DNA of 64,000 nucleotides, taken from UBA5972 sp964600965. Lineage in GTDB: Bacteria; Pseudomonadota; Alphaproteobacteria; Rhodobacterales; Rhodobacteraceae. A program made the position numbers and the translations under genes. Positions 25,467-34,886 of the stretch are shown here, in pieces. The DNA is taken from contig CAZRLO010000004.1 of assembly GCA_964600965.1 (NCBI GenBank), positions 5,120 through 69,119 of the forward strand, read 5' to 3'. The notes beneath the pieces are model-generated. The model did not search any database. It was not told where the DNA came from and saw only the letters and a program-made list of their open reading frames with translations. Position 1 is the first letter of the stretch. The number at the start of each line of letters is the position of its first letter.

Positions 25467-26600
25467 ATGACCATCCCCGAACCCAGTTTTACCATCGGCA
25501 TCGAAGAAGAGTATCTGCTGATCGACCGCGAAACGCTGGAACTGGCCGAGGCACCGCCGGCATTGATGGAGGAATGCGCGGCCGAGCTGGCCGATCAGGT
25601 CAGCCCCGAGTTCCTGCAATGCCAGATCGAAGTCGGGACCAAGGTCTGCCGCAATGTCACCGAGGCGCGCGACGACCTGCGCCGCCTGCGCGCCTGCATC
25701 CACCGGATCGCCGAAAACCACGGGCTGGCCCCGATTGCGGCCTCGTGCCACCCCTTTGCCGACTGGTCCAAACAGCATCACACCGACCGCGACCGTTACA
25801 ATGCGTTGCGCCGTGATCTGGGGGGGGTGGCGCGGCGGATGCTGATCTGCGGCCAGCACGTGCATGTTGGCATCGAAAGCAACGCGGCGCGCATCGATCT
25901 GATGAACCAGTTCACCTATTTTCTGCCACACCTCTTGGCGCTTTCGACCTCGTCGCCCTACTGGAAGGGCGACGATACCGGGTTGGCCAGCTATCGGTTG
26001 ACGGTTTTCGACAATCTGCCCCGCACGGGCCTGCCGCCCCGGTTTGATAGCTGGCCGGAATACGAACGCTCCGTCCAGATGATCGTGGACACCGGGGCCA
26101 TTCAGGACGCCTCGAAAATCTGGTGGGACATTCGCCCCTCCGTGCGGTTTCCGACGCTTGAAAACCGCATCTGCGATGTTTCGCCCCGGCTGGAGGACAC
26201 GCTGACAATCGCGGCGCTGACCCAGTGCCTGATGCGGATGTTGTGGCGATTGCGCACGGCCAACCAGCGCTGGCGCATCTATGACCGGTTCCTGATCGGC
26301 GAGAACCGCTGGCGCGCGCAGCGCTACGGCATGGGCGAGGGGCTGATCGATTTCGGCGCGGGCCGGGTTCTGCCTTTTGCCGACCTGATGGACGAGGTGG
26401 TGGACCTTTTGGCCGAAGACGCCCAGGCGATGGGATGCGAGGCCGAGATCGCGCGCGTCACCGAAATCGCCGCCAACGGCAGCAGCGCCGATCGGCAGCG
26501 CCGGGTTTATGACGGCACGATCAGCGCCGGCGGCGACCGGATGGCGGCCCTTCACGCCGTGGTCGATTCGCTGAGCGACGAGTTCGCCGAAGGTCTGTGA
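25467..26600 (+). CDS. YbdK family carboxylate-amine ligase (GCS2)
   Basis: 377 residues of the glutamate-cysteine ligase GCS2 family. The N-terminal TIGIEEEYLLIDRETLELAE is the family signature, with acidic residues for metal/ATP. ICGQHVHVGIESNAARIDLM, the block containing SSPYWKGDDTGLASYRLTVF, and PSVRFPTLENRICDVSPRLE follow in the expected order. Relatives have weak glutamate-cysteine ligase activity and their true substrate is uncertain. ATG at 25467 is chosen because family members start with the IGIEEE strand close to the N-terminus. Confidence 0.9.
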   Translation: MTIPEPSFTIGIEEEYLLIDRETLELAEAPPALMEECAAELADQVSPEFLQCQIEVGTKVCRNVTEARDDLRRLRACIHRIAENHGLAPIAASCHPFADWSKQHHTDRDRYNALRRDLGGVARRMLICGQHVHVGIESNAARIDLMNQFTYFLPHLLALSTSSPYWKGDDTGLASYRLTVFDNLPRTGLPPRFDSWPEYERSVQMIVDTGAIQDASKIWWDIRPSVRFPTLENRICDVSPRLEDTLTIAALTQCLMRMLWRLRTANQRWRIYDRFLIGENRWRAQRYGMGEGLIDFGAGRVLPFADLMDEVVDLLAEDAQAMGCEAEIARVTEIAANGSSADRQRRVYDGTISAGGDRMAALHAVVDSLSDEFAEGL

Positions 26601-26608
26601 CGGCAGGT

Positions 26609-27475
26609 CTACGTCGCCTCCAGCAACCGTTTGACCGGCAGATAGAAATCGCGGTCCTGCCAATAATGGTTGTGCGAAAACAGGGTGGCCGAGACCGGGA
26701 AAACGCCGACATCGACCTCGGCATCGACCAGTTCGCCGCTGGCGGCCAGCGCCTCGTATCCGGGGCTGATCCGGGATAGCGGATAGCCCAGCACGTCGTT
26801 GCGGTCATAATAGTTCCACCACCAGGTGTCGTGCGCCTCGGCGGTGGGAATGCCGATGCCCGGCCGCCAGATCGGTTTGATATCCTCGCGCTTGTAGGCG
26901 AAGGTGAAAATCGGAATGTTGCAACCAAAGGTGACGAACCCGGCCAGCGTTTTCAAATTCAAGAAATCCGTCCCCTGCCCGCGTGGCTGCGGCGCGGTTG
27001 CGGGGGGGGTTGGCCGGTCGGGCCGGATGACGTCATAGATGTAGTTGGACATGATATGCCCGCCCAGCGAATGGGCAATCACGACCAGACGCCCGTTTTC
27101 TCCAACCTCGTCTTGCAGATCCTGCAACGTCGCCTCGACCCGCTGGTGGATGCGTTCATAGGTGGTGTCCTTGTCATCCCCGGTCTTGCGGTAACCCGCC
27201 GCGTCGGCAAGCCGGTGCAGCACGAAATCCCGCAACCAGCCCGATGAAATCCTGCCCTTGTTTTCCCTCAGAAATCTTCCCTGTGGTTCCTGAAGGATGT
27301 CGGACCAGAAAACTTCGCGCCAGACGTAACGCTGGTCGAACTTCGCGGCCCCGATGCTTTTGCGCAGCTTGCGGTACAGCCCCTTGGAAAAGGTGGGTTT
27401 GGTTTTGTCACGGGGCGGCTCGTCGCCCTGACTGCCCATGCCATGAATGACGGCAATTGCGATTTTCTGTGGCAT
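26609..27475 (-). CDS. alpha/beta-hydrolase-like putative lipase/esterase
   Basis: 288 residues. It starts MPQKIAIAVIHGMGSQGDEP, a first beta strand with an oxyanion-type HGMG, and contains RLVVIAHSLGGHIMSNYIYD near residue 140, the nucleophile elbow with Ser in AHSLGGH. Candidate acidic and His residues are further on (HDTWWWNYYDRNDVLGYPLS and FSHNHYWQDRDF). No signal peptide. GGGGGAG immediately before ATG 27475 fixes the start over an in-frame TTG 12 nt upstream. The substrate is unknown. Convergent with the YbdK gene, with only 8 bp between stops. Confidence 0.75.
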   Translation of the reverse strand: MPQKIAIAVIHGMGSQGDEPPRDKTKPTFSKGLYRKLRKSIGAAKFDQRYVWREVFWSDILQEPQGRFLRENKGRISSGWLRDFVLHRLADAAGYRKTGDDKDTTYERIHQRVEATLQDLQDEVGENGRLVVIAHSLGGHIMSNYIYDVIRPDRPTPPATAPQPRGQGTDFLNLKTLAGFVTFGCNIPIFTFAYKREDIKPIWRPGIGIPTAEAHDTWWWNYYDRNDVLGYPLSRISPGYEALAASGELVDAEVDVGVFPVSATLFSHNHYWQDRDFYLPVKRLLEAT

Positions 27476-27679
27476 GATCTCCCCCAAAATGATGTGCCGG
27501 TCGCCAAAGTCTGGCGTATCCTCGCATCAATTTCAACCGGAACGTGAAATGCGGCCGGGTAACATCGGCGCGCGAAGGTATCAAACCCGCCCGCCCCGCG
27601 CATCACGCCTGAAAAACTGGTGCAACAATTCGACATTAGCTAGCATGACAAACGCCACACCGTGCAGGGAGCCAAATTC

Positions 27680-28825
27680 TTGGATTTTTCGCTGACCCAG
27701 GAGCAGACCGCGATATTCGATATGGCCCGCGGGTTCGGACAGGACCATATCGCGCCCTTCGCGCGGGATTGGGAAAAGGCGGGCACGATTCCGCGCGATC
27801 TGTGGCCCGAGATCGGCGCGCTGGGGTTGGGCGGAATTTACGTGGCCGAGGAATTCGGCGGTTCCGGGCTTTCGCGGCTCGATGCGACACTGGTTTTCGA
27901 GGCGCTGGCGATGGCCTGCCCCTCGGTCGGCTCGTTTCTGTCGATCCATAACATGTGTGCCGGCATGATCGACAAGTTCGCAAGCGCGGAATTCAAGGCC
28001 GAATGGCTGCCGAAACTGTGCGCGATGGAAATCGTGGTCTCGTATTGCCTGACCGAACCGGGTTCCGGCAGCGATGCCGCGGCCCTGAAAACCCGCGCGG
28101 ACCGCACCAACGAGGGGTACCGGCTGACCGGCACCAAGGCGTTCATTTCGGGCGGGGGCTATTCGGATGCCTATGTCGTGATGTGCCGCACGGGCGCGGA
28201 TGGCCCCGGGGGGATTTCGACGATCATGGTGCCGGACGGCACGGCGGGGCTGTCCTTTGGCGCGCCGGAACAGAAGATGGGGTGGCGCAGCCAGCCGACG
28301 ACGCAGGTGCAGTTTGACGCGTGTCAGGTTCCCGCGGCCAATCTGATCGGTCAGGAAGGCCGGGGTTTTTCCTATGCGATGGCCGGACTGGATGGCGGGC
28401 GGCTGAATATCTCGGCCGGCGCGTTGGGCGGGGCGCAGGCGGCGCTGGATGCGACCCTGCAATATATGGGCGAACGCCGCGCATTCGGGCGCACGATCGA
28501 TCAGTTTCAGGCGTTGCAGTTCCGGCTTGCGGATATGGAAACCGAATTGCAGGCGGCGCGAATATTCCTGCGCCAGGCGGCCTGGAAGCTGGACCAGAAT
28601 GCGGCCGACGCCACCCGGTTCTGCGCCATGGCAAAGCGGTTCGTCACCGACACCGCCTTCAAGGTTGCCAATGATTGCCTGCAAATGCATGGCGGCTACG
28701 GCTATCTGGCCGATTACGGGATCGAAAAGATCGTGCGCGATCTGCGTGTGCATCAGATTCTGGAAGGCACCAACGAGATCATGCGCCTGATCACCGCGCG
28801 GGCGCTGCTGGCCGAGCGGGGCTGA
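27680..28825 (+). CDS. isobutyryl-CoA dehydrogenase-like acyl-CoA dehydrogenase
   Basis: 381 residues. Flavin-dependent dehydrogenation of a short branched acyl-CoA, probably isobutyryl-CoA given the following genes. Features are DFSLTQEQTAIFDMARGFGQ, VSYCLTEPGSGSDAAALKTR (FAD and substrate loop), FISGGGYSDAYVVMCRTG, and ALQFRLADMETELQAARIFL. LQMHGGYGYLADYGIEKIVR with HQILEGTNEIMRLI holds the C-terminal FAD contacts. TTG at 27680 is preferred because AGGGAG lies 8 nt upstream and family members start with xDFxLxxEQ; GTG at 27662 would also read. Overlaps the next gene by TGATG. Confidence 0.9.
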   Translation: MDFSLTQEQTAIFDMARGFGQDHIAPFARDWEKAGTIPRDLWPEIGALGLGGIYVAEEFGGSGLSRLDATLVFEALAMACPSVGSFLSIHNMCAGMIDKFASAEFKAEWLPKLCAMEIVVSYCLTEPGSGSDAAALKTRADRTNEGYRLTGTKAFISGGGYSDAYVVMCRTGADGPGGISTIMVPDGTAGLSFGAPEQKMGWRSQPTTQVQFDACQVPAANLIGQEGRGFSYAMAGLDGGRLNISAGALGGAQAALDATLQYMGERRAFGRTIDQFQALQFRLADMETELQAARIFLRQAAWKLDQNAADATRFCAMAKRFVTDTAFKVANDCLQMHGGYGYLADYGIEKIVRDLRVHQILEGTNEIMRLITARALLAERG

Positions 28826-29874
28826 TGGCAGATATCGACATTCGCATCAAAGGGTGCGCCGGTCGGATCACCCTGAACCGGCCCGAGGCGCTGAATGCGC
28901 TGAGCTATGACATGTGTCTGGCGATCGAGGCGGCGCTGGAGCGGTGGCGGAACGACGACACGGTGGCGCTGGTGGTGATCGACGCCGCAGGCGACCGCGC
29001 CTTTTGCGCGGGCGGCGACATTCAGGACATGTACGCGGCCGGCATGGCCGGCGATTACGGCTATGGCCGCCGGTTCTGGGCCGATGAATACCGCCTGAAC
29101 GCAAAAATCGCGGAATATCCCAAACCCTATGTCGCCTTGATGCAGGGGTTCACCATGGGTGGCGGCGTCGGGATTTCGTGCCACGGTTCGCACCGGATCG
29201 TCGGCGACAGCAGCCGCATCGCCATGCCGGAATGCGGCATCGGGCTGGTGCCGGATGTCGGCGGATCGCTTCTGCTGGCGCGCGCGCCGGGGCATCTGGG
29301 CGAATTTCTGGGCCTGACGGCGGACCGCATGGGGCCGGGCGACGCGATCCATGCGGGATTTGCCGATCACTACCTGCCCGAGGCCGACTGGCCCTCGTTG
29401 ATCGCCCGGTTGCAGCAAACCGGCGACGTCGGCCTGGTCGCGGCAGCGGTGAGGTCTGCTCCCGACAGCCCGCTCGCCGCGCAACAGGCCGCGATCGATA
29501 CGCTGTTCGCCGCCGATACTTTGCGCGATATCTGGCGCGGCCTGCCGGGCGATGCCGGCGCGCTTGGCGGGTCTGCGCGCAAGGCGATTGCCCGGAACGC
29601 ACCGCTTTCCATGGCGGTCACGGTGCAAATGCTCCATAACCTTCGCGCAGGGCGCCGCAATGTGCGCGCGGCGCTGGCGCAGGAATACCGCTTTACCGCC
29701 CGGTCCATGGAACTGGGCGATTTTATCGAGGGCATTCGCGCATCGATCATCGACAAGGACCGTTCCCCGCGCTGGCGGCACGGGTCGCCCGATGCGGTGC
29801 CCGATGCGGATGTCGAGGCGATGCTGGCCCCGCTGGGCGAAGACGAGTTGAAGCTTGAAGGAGAACAGCCATGA
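28825..29874 (+). CDS. 3-hydroxyisobutyryl-CoA hydrolase (enoyl-CoA hydratase/isomerase family)
   Basis: 349 residues, longer than simple crotonases and typical of HIBYL-CoA hydrolases. It removes CoA from 3-hydroxyisobutyryl-CoA in valine degradation. Motifs are ITLNRPEALNALSYDMCLAI, AFCAGGDIQDMYAAG (oxyanion-hole loop), MQGFTMGGGVGISCHGSHRI, and MPECGIGLVPDVGGSLLLAR with the catalytic Glu and Asp. A C-terminal extension ends with SIIDKDRSPRWRH, also family-typical. The start overlaps the acyl-CoA dehydrogenase stop, and its own stop overlaps the mmsB start, so the three are coupled. Confidence 0.93.
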   Translation: MADIDIRIKGCAGRITLNRPEALNALSYDMCLAIEAALERWRNDDTVALVVIDAAGDRAFCAGGDIQDMYAAGMAGDYGYGRRFWADEYRLNAKIAEYPKPYVALMQGFTMGGGVGISCHGSHRIVGDSSRIAMPECGIGLVPDVGGSLLLARAPGHLGEFLGLTADRMGPGDAIHAGFADHYLPEADWPSLIARLQQTGDVGLVAAAVRSAPDSPLAAQQAAIDTLFAADTLRDIWRGLPGDAGALGGSARKAIARNAPLSMAVTVQMLHNLRAGRRNVRAALAQEYRFTARSMELGDFIEGIRASIIDKDRSPRWRHGSPDAVPDADVEAMLAPLGEDELKLEGEQP

Positions 29875-30743
29875 AAATCGGATTCATCGGACTTGGGAAT
29901 ATGGGGGCGCCGATGGCGGCCAATCTGGTGGCGGCGGGGCACGACGTGACCGGCTATGACACGGTGGCCCCCTGCCCCGAAGGTGTCGTGCCCGCCGACA
30001 GCGGGGCGGCGGCCGCCCGAGATCAGGCGGTCGTGATCACCATGCTGCCAAACGGTGACATCCTGCGGGCCGTCGCTACCGAAATATTGCCGGCGATGGA
30101 CCGGGGCGCGCTGTTTCTGGATTGCTCGACCGTGGACGTGGCAAGCGCGAGCGCCGTTGCAAACGACGCCCAGGCACAGGGGTTGATGGCGGCGGATGCG
30201 CCGGTCTCGGGCGGCATTGGCGGGGCACGGGCCGGTACGCTGACCTTCATGGCGGGCGGTGCGGACGCCGCGTTTGCCAAGGCGGCTCCGTTGTTTGACA
30301 TCATGGGACAAAAGGCGGTGCATTGCGGACCGTCCGGCAACGGTCAGGCGGCGAAAATCTGCAACAACATGATTCTGGGCGCGACGATGATCGTGACCTG
30401 CGAGGCGTTTGCGCTGGCCGACAAGCTGGGCCTTGCGCGACAGAAGATGTTTGACGTCGTGTCCACATCGTCGGGCGCGAGCTGGACCATGAACGCCTAT
30501 TGCCCGGCACCCGGCATCGGGCCGCAATCGCCCGCCGACAATGATTATCAGCCGGGTTTTGCCGCCGAACTGATGCTCAAGGACCTGCGGCTTTCCCAGC
30601 AGGCCGCGAAAACCGTCGATGCCGATACCCCGATGGGACAACACGCAACCGACCTCTACCGCGTCTTCGTGGAAGAGGAATCCGGGCTGGGCAGCGACTT
30701 TTCAGCGATGTTGCCCCGGTTTGAAAGCCGCCGGCGCGGCTAG
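29871..30743 (+). CDS. mmsB: 3-hydroxyisobutyrate dehydrogenase
   Basis: 290 residues. NAD-dependent oxidation of 3-hydroxyisobutyrate to methylmalonate semialdehyde, feeding mmsA. The N-terminal IGFIGLGNMGAPMAANLVAA is the Rossmann motif; DAPVSGGIGGARAGTLTFMA is the substrate loop; GQAAKICNNMILGATMI contains the catalytic lysine. GFAAELMLKDLRLSQQAAK is the C-terminal signature. It ends the coupled acd-hibch-mmsB operon (ATGA overlap at 29871-29874). A GC-rich 12-bp palindrome, CCGGTTAACCGG (30746-30757), follows the stop codon. Confidence 0.95.
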   Translation: MKIGFIGLGNMGAPMAANLVAAGHDVTGYDTVAPCPEGVVPADSGAAAARDQAVVITMLPNGDILRAVATEILPAMDRGALFLDCSTVDVASASAVANDAQAQGLMAADAPVSGGIGGARAGTLTFMAGGADAAFAKAAPLFDIMGQKAVHCGPSGNGQAAKICNNMILGATMIVTCEAFALADKLGLARQKMFDVVSTSSGASWTMNAYCPAPGIGPQSPADNDYQPGFAAELMLKDLRLSQQAAKTVDADTPMGQHATDLYRVFVEEESGLGSDFSAMLPRFESRRRG

Positions 30744-30749
30744 GACCGG

Positions 30750-31127
30750 TTAACCGGCATCTTCTTTCGTCGCGTTTTTCAGCCAGCCCAGATGGGTGTG
30801 CCCAAAGCTGTCGGGATATTTGAGGCCATAGCCCAGCAAACGGTCGAACCCGACATGGGCGATTTGCAGAAAAGCCGCCGCCAGCAACCAGCCCGGCATT
30901 TCCGGACCCAACCATGACAGGGCAACCAGACCCACGCCCAGCGCATAGACATGGGCCAGATTATAGGCCACCGCCCCAAGCCGCGTGCCCAGCAGATATC
31001 CGACCATCGCCATATCCGGCCAGAAAAACAGCAGCAGCCACCACCAACTGGGCTCGGCCAGTACGAAAAGCGCGAAAATCGGCACCAGAAACAATGTCAG
31101 ATGTTCCGCGTTCAGCCAGATTTTCAT
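30750..31127 (-). CDS. DUF4260 family membrane protein
   Basis: 125 residues with about four membrane segments (HLTLFLVPIFALFVLAE, WWWLLLFFWPDMAMVGYLLG, YALGVGLVALSWLG, LLAAAFLQIAHVGFDRLLGY). FFWPDMAMVGYLLGTRLGA, then AYNLAHVYA, and HVGFDRLLGYGLKYPDSFGH, then THLG, are the conserved DUF4260 blocks. The function is unknown. ATG at 31127 before KIWLNAEHLTL is family-consistent, with AGGGGGA just upstream. Its 3' end faces mmsB with a 6-bp gap. Confidence 0.88.
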   Translation of the reverse strand: MKIWLNAEHLTLFLVPIFALFVLAEPSWWWLLLFFWPDMAMVGYLLGTRLGAVAYNLAHVYALGVGLVALSWLGPEMPGWLLAAAFLQIAHVGFDRLLGYGLKYPDSFGHTHLGWLKNATKEDAG

Positions 31128-31649
31128 GGTTCCCCCTGGTTTGCCGACCGATATTTTCTGCCCCCGACTACATTCGCGGCTTTGCGCCCGCAAGCCCGGC
31201 ACCAGCCGGAAGATGGCGGGAGTTTGGGGGGGATTGGCGGGTTGTGGCGGCTGATATTCATCGGCAATCCGCCGTTTATCGGGGCGGCATGTTGCGTGAC
31301 TAAAATATTTTAGTCACTTTTGGACTCCGCGATTACCACTCTGTTTATGCAGGATAAAATCGGGATTTCATGACGACGTAGATGCCGAATATTCGCCGGC
31401 GGGACAGCCCTGATCGGTGCTCACCGGCGCTGCTTCGCAACATTTTTCGCGGCCCCACATGGTCGCGGAAACGATCCGGCGAAAATTCGCCGATTACCGG
31501 GGTTCAGCGTGACGATGGCGATGAAATTGGCCGCATTTGTCGCCCGACCATCAACAATCCCTCAAATTTCCGCAATTTGGCCACAAACCGCCGCGAGGTT
31601 GACCGCACCAAGTCCGATCAACGGACACGTAACCGTGAGGGGAACAGAG
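31128..31649. promoter_or_regulatory. divergent intergenic region with the perfect 22-bp palindrome
   Basis: 522 bp between the DUF4260 and DUF2892 genes, which point away from each other. The striking feature is the AT-rich 22-bp perfect palindrome at 31296-31317. The rest contains no supported gene; short plus-strand open frames upstream of 31650 lack family resemblance. Confidence 0.5.
31296..31317. promoter_or_regulatory. palindromic motif copy 2, perfect 22 bp
   Basis: GTGACTAAAAT meets its exact reverse complement ATTTTAGTCAC at 31306/31307, with no spacer. It is the best of the three copies. The preceding TTGCG is shared with copy 1. It lies 169 bp upstream of the DUF4260 ATG and 333 bp upstream of the DUF2892 ATG. 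Confidence 0.7.
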
Positions 31650-31895
31650 ATGTTCAGAAATAATGTTGGCCCGAAAGATCGGGTATATCGTGCAGTCGCC
31701 GCAATCATCCTGGTTTCGGTCTATTTTTCAGCACCGGAATTGTCGTGGAAATGGGTTGCCCTTTTCACCGGCCTTTACCTGCTGTTCACTTCGATGATGT
31801 CTTCGTGCGCCATCTATTCCGTCACCGGTCGCAATACCAACGACGAAATGGAAGCAGAAGCCGAAGCCGAAGTCGAAACCAAAGCCAAGGCGTGA
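31650..31895 (+). CDS. DUF2892 family small membrane protein
   Basis: 81 residues. It starts MFRNNVGPKDRVYRAVAAII, the DUF2892 (YgaP membrane-domain) signature with the Asp-Arg pair before the first helix. Two membrane segments follow (AAIILVSVYFSAPELSWKWV region and ALFTGLYLLFTSMMSSCAIY, with a Cys as in relatives). The C-terminal tail is a low-complexity acidic stretch of Glu-Ala pairs, produced by GAAGCC-type hexanucleotide repetition. AGGGG precedes the ATG. The function is unknown. Confidence 0.85.
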   Translation: MFRNNVGPKDRVYRAVAAIILVSVYFSAPELSWKWVALFTGLYLLFTSMMSSCAIYSVTGRNTNDEMEAEAEAEVETKAKA

Positions 31896-31949
31896 TTTTC
31901 CTGGCATCGCCTGATTTCGGTCAGGCGATGCCGGAAACACATGGCGGGA

Positions 31950-34832
31950 TCATTCCGCCGCGACCGGCTTGGCCGCCAATATTGCCTTGAGATAACGGCC
32001 GGTATGGCTGTTTTTGCTCAGCGACACATCTTCGGGTGTGCCCGTCGCCACGATCCGTCCGCCGCCATCGCCGCCCTCGGGGCCGATATCGATGATGTGG
32101 TCGGCGGTTTTGATCACGTCCAGATTATGTTCGATCACCAACACGGTGTTGCCCTGCGCCACCAGTTCGTGCAGCACCTCCATCAGTTTGCGAACATCCT
32201 CGAAATGCAGCCCCGTCGTCGGTTCATCGAGGATGTAGAGCGTGCGCCCGGTCGAGCGTTTGGAGAGTTCCTTGCTCAGCTTCACCCGCTGCGCCTCGCC
32301 GCCTGACAGCGTCGTCGCCTGCTGGCCGACCTTGATATAGCCCAGACCAACACGGCAAAGCGCCGTCATCTTTTCGCGAATGGACGGCACGGCCTTGAAG
32401 AATTGTTCGGCGTCTTCGACATTCATGTCCAGTATGTCGGCGATGCTTTTGCCCTTGAAGCGGATCTCCAGCGTCTCACGGTTGTAACGTTTGCCCCGGC
32501 AACTTTCGCAGGTGACATAGACATCGGGCAGAAAGTGCATCTCGATCTTGATCAGCCCGTCGCCCTGACAGGCCTCGCACCGCCCGCCCTTGACGTTGAA
32601 CGAAAACCGACCGGGCTTGTAGCCGCGGGTTTTCGCCTCGGGCAGGCCCGCGAACCAATCGCGGATCGGCGTGAAAGCCCCGGTATAGGTGGCAGGATTT
32701 GATCGCGGGGTGCGGCCGATGGGGCGCTGGTCGATGTCGATCACCTTGTCGAGGTATTCCAGACCGGTGACGGAATCGCACGGTGCCGGGGTCTGCCGCG
32801 CCCCGTTCAGGCGCAGACTTGCGGTCTTGAACAGGGTTTCCACCGTCAGCGTGGATTTGCCACCGCCCGAAACGCCGGTGATGCAGGTAAAGGTGCCCAG
32901 TGGAAATTCAGCGGTCATGTTCTTGAGGTTGTTGCCCGTGGCGCCCCGCACCGTCAGAACCTTGCCATTGCCCTTGCGCCGCTCGCCCGGGATCGGGACC
33001 GCGCGGCGTCCGGTCAGGTATTGCCCGGTGATCGAGTCCCGGCTGGCGGCGATGTCGTCCGGCGTTCCGCAGGCAATGATCCGCCCGCCATGCACGCCCG
33101 CACCGGGGCCGATATCCAGCACATGATCGGCGCAGCGGATCGCCTCTTCGTCGTGTTCGACCACGATCACGGTGTTGCCCTGATCGCGTAGGTTCTTCAA
33201 TGTTTCCAACAACCTGCCATTGTCGCGCTGATGCAGCCCGATCGACGGTTCGTCCAGCACATAAAGCACGCCGGTCAGACCCGAACCGATCTGGCTGGCC
33301 AGCCGTATCCGCTGGCTTTCGCCACCGCTCAGCGTGCCGGAATTGCGGCCCAGCGTCAGATAGTCCAGCCCGACATTGACCAGGAATCCAAGGCGCTCCC
33401 GGATTTCCTTGAGGATCGCCTGGGCGATTTCGTTTTTCTGGGCCGACAGGCTGGCGGGTACGGAATCCACCCAGTCCAGCGCCTCGCGGATCGACATTTG
33501 CACCACCTGCCCCGCATGCAGCAAGTTTGCGCCGCCATCCCCGGCGGGGCCGATCCTGACCGCCAGCGCCTCGGCTCGCAGGCGGAAGCCGCCGCAGGCG
33601 CCACATTCGCGGTTGTTCTGGTAACGCTCGAATTCTTCGCGGATCCAGTTGCTGTCGGTCTCGCGATACCGGCGTTCCATGTTGGGGATGACGCCCTCGA
33701 ACGCGCGGGTCACCTCGTATACGCGCCCACCTTCGTCGTAACGAAAGCGGATTTCCTCGTCCCCGGAACCATAAAGCATGACCTGCTGTGCAAAATCGGG
33801 CAAATCGCGCCAAGCCGCATCGCGTTCAAATCCGTAATGGCGCGCCAGCGCCTCGATGGTTTGCAGGAAGTAGGGCGATTTCCCCTTGCGCCACGGGGCC
33901 AGCGCCCCGTCATAAAGCGCGATCGTCGGGTCGGGCACGACAAGGCGTTCGTCGAAAAACAGCTCCACCCCCAGCCCGTCGCAATCCGGGCAGGCGCCAA
34001 AGGGCGCGTTGAACGAAAAAAGCCGCGGTTCGATCTCCGGAATGGTGAAGCCGCTGACCGGGCAGGCGAATTTTTCGGAAAACGTGATCCGCTCGGGCGT
34101 GCCGTCGCCGGGCATCGTTTCCAGAATGGCGATACCGTCGGCCAGATTGAGCGCGGTGCGCAGACTGTCCGCCAACCGGGTCTCCAGCCCGTCGCGAACC
34201 GCGATCCGATCCACGACCACGTCGATGTCATGGCGCAGCTTCCGGTCGAGTTTGGGCGCGTCCTCCAGCTCGTAAAAGGCGCCGTCCACCTTGACGCGCT
34301 GGAAACCCTGTTTCTGCAAGTCCATGAATTCCTTGCGGTATTCCCCCTTGCGATCCCGAACGATCGGGGCAAGCAGATAGGCGCGCGTGTCGGTCGGCAT
34401 CGCCATGATCCGATCGACCATTTCGCTGACCTGCTGGGCCTGGATCGGCAGGCCGGTCGCAGGGCTGTAAGGGGTGCCGGCACGGGCGAACAGCAGCCGC
34501 AGATAGTCGTAAATCTCGGTCACGGTGCCGACGGTGGACCGGGGGTTCTTGCTGGTGGTCCGCTGTTCGATGGAAATCGCCGGCGAAAGGCCGCTGATAT
34601 GATCGAGGTCGGGCTTTTGCATCATGTCAAGGAATTGCCGCGCATACGCGCTGAGACTTTCGACATAGCGCCGCTGGCCTTCGGCATAGATGGTGTCAAA
34701 TGCCAGACTGGACTTGCCGGAGCCCGAAAGCCCGGTGATGACGACCAGACGATCCCGCGGAATATCGACGTCGATCGATTTCAGGTTATGCTCGCGCGCG
34801 CCCCGGATTTCGATCTGTTTCAGTTCGGTCAT
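31950..34832 (-). CDS. uvrA: excinuclease ABC subunit A
   Basis: 960 residues, full length. UvrA is the DNA-damage sensor of nucleotide excision repair and acts with UvrB and UvrC. Two ABC ATPase modules are visible: Walker A GLSGSGKSSLAFDT near the N-terminus and GVSGGGKSTLTVET around residue 650; signature motifs LSGGESQRIRLASQ and LSGGEAQRVKLSKE; zinc-binding CxxC pairs in SFNAPFGACPDCDGLG, ECGACGGFRLRAEALA and GRCEACQGDG/CESCRG. A LexA-like site lies 55-69 bp upstream, consistent with SOS control of uvrA in other proteobacteria. Confidence 0.98.
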   Translation of the reverse strand: MTELKQIEIRGAREHNLKSIDVDIPRDRLVVITGLSGSGKSSLAFDTIYAEGQRRYVESLSAYARQFLDMMQKPDLDHISGLSPAISIEQRTTSKNPRSTVGTVTEIYDYLRLLFARAGTPYSPATGLPIQAQQVSEMVDRIMAMPTDTRAYLLAPIVRDRKGEYRKEFMDLQKQGFQRVKVDGAFYELEDAPKLDRKLRHDIDVVVDRIAVRDGLETRLADSLRTALNLADGIAILETMPGDGTPERITFSEKFACPVSGFTIPEIEPRLFSFNAPFGACPDCDGLGVELFFDERLVVPDPTIALYDGALAPWRKGKSPYFLQTIEALARHYGFERDAAWRDLPDFAQQVMLYGSGDEEIRFRYDEGGRVYEVTRAFEGVIPNMERRYRETDSNWIREEFERYQNNRECGACGGFRLRAEALAVRIGPAGDGGANLLHAGQVVQMSIREALDWVDSVPASLSAQKNEIAQAILKEIRERLGFLVNVGLDYLTLGRNSGTLSGGESQRIRLASQIGSGLTGVLYVLDEPSIGLHQRDNGRLLETLKNLRDQGNTVIVVEHDEEAIRCADHVLDIGPGAGVHGGRIIACGTPDDIAASRDSITGQYLTGRRAVPIPGERRKGNGKVLTVRGATGNNLKNMTAEFPLGTFTCITGVSGGGKSTLTVETLFKTASLRLNGARQTPAPCDSVTGLEYLDKVIDIDQRPIGRTPRSNPATYTGAFTPIRDWFAGLPEAKTRGYKPGRFSFNVKGGRCEACQGDGLIKIEMHFLPDVYVTCESCRGKRYNRETLEIRFKGKSIADILDMNVEDAEQFFKAVPSIREKMTALCRVGLGYIKVGQQATTLSGGEAQRVKLSKELSKRSTGRTLYILDEPTTGLHFEDVRKLMEVLHELVAQGNTVLVIEHNLDVIKTADHIIDIGPEGGDGGGRIVATGTPEDVSLSKNSHTGRYLKAILAAKPVAAE

Positions 34833-34886
34833 TCCGGCCGTTTCCCTGATTGTACTTCACCGCCGGTTACCGGCGGGTTAACGATG

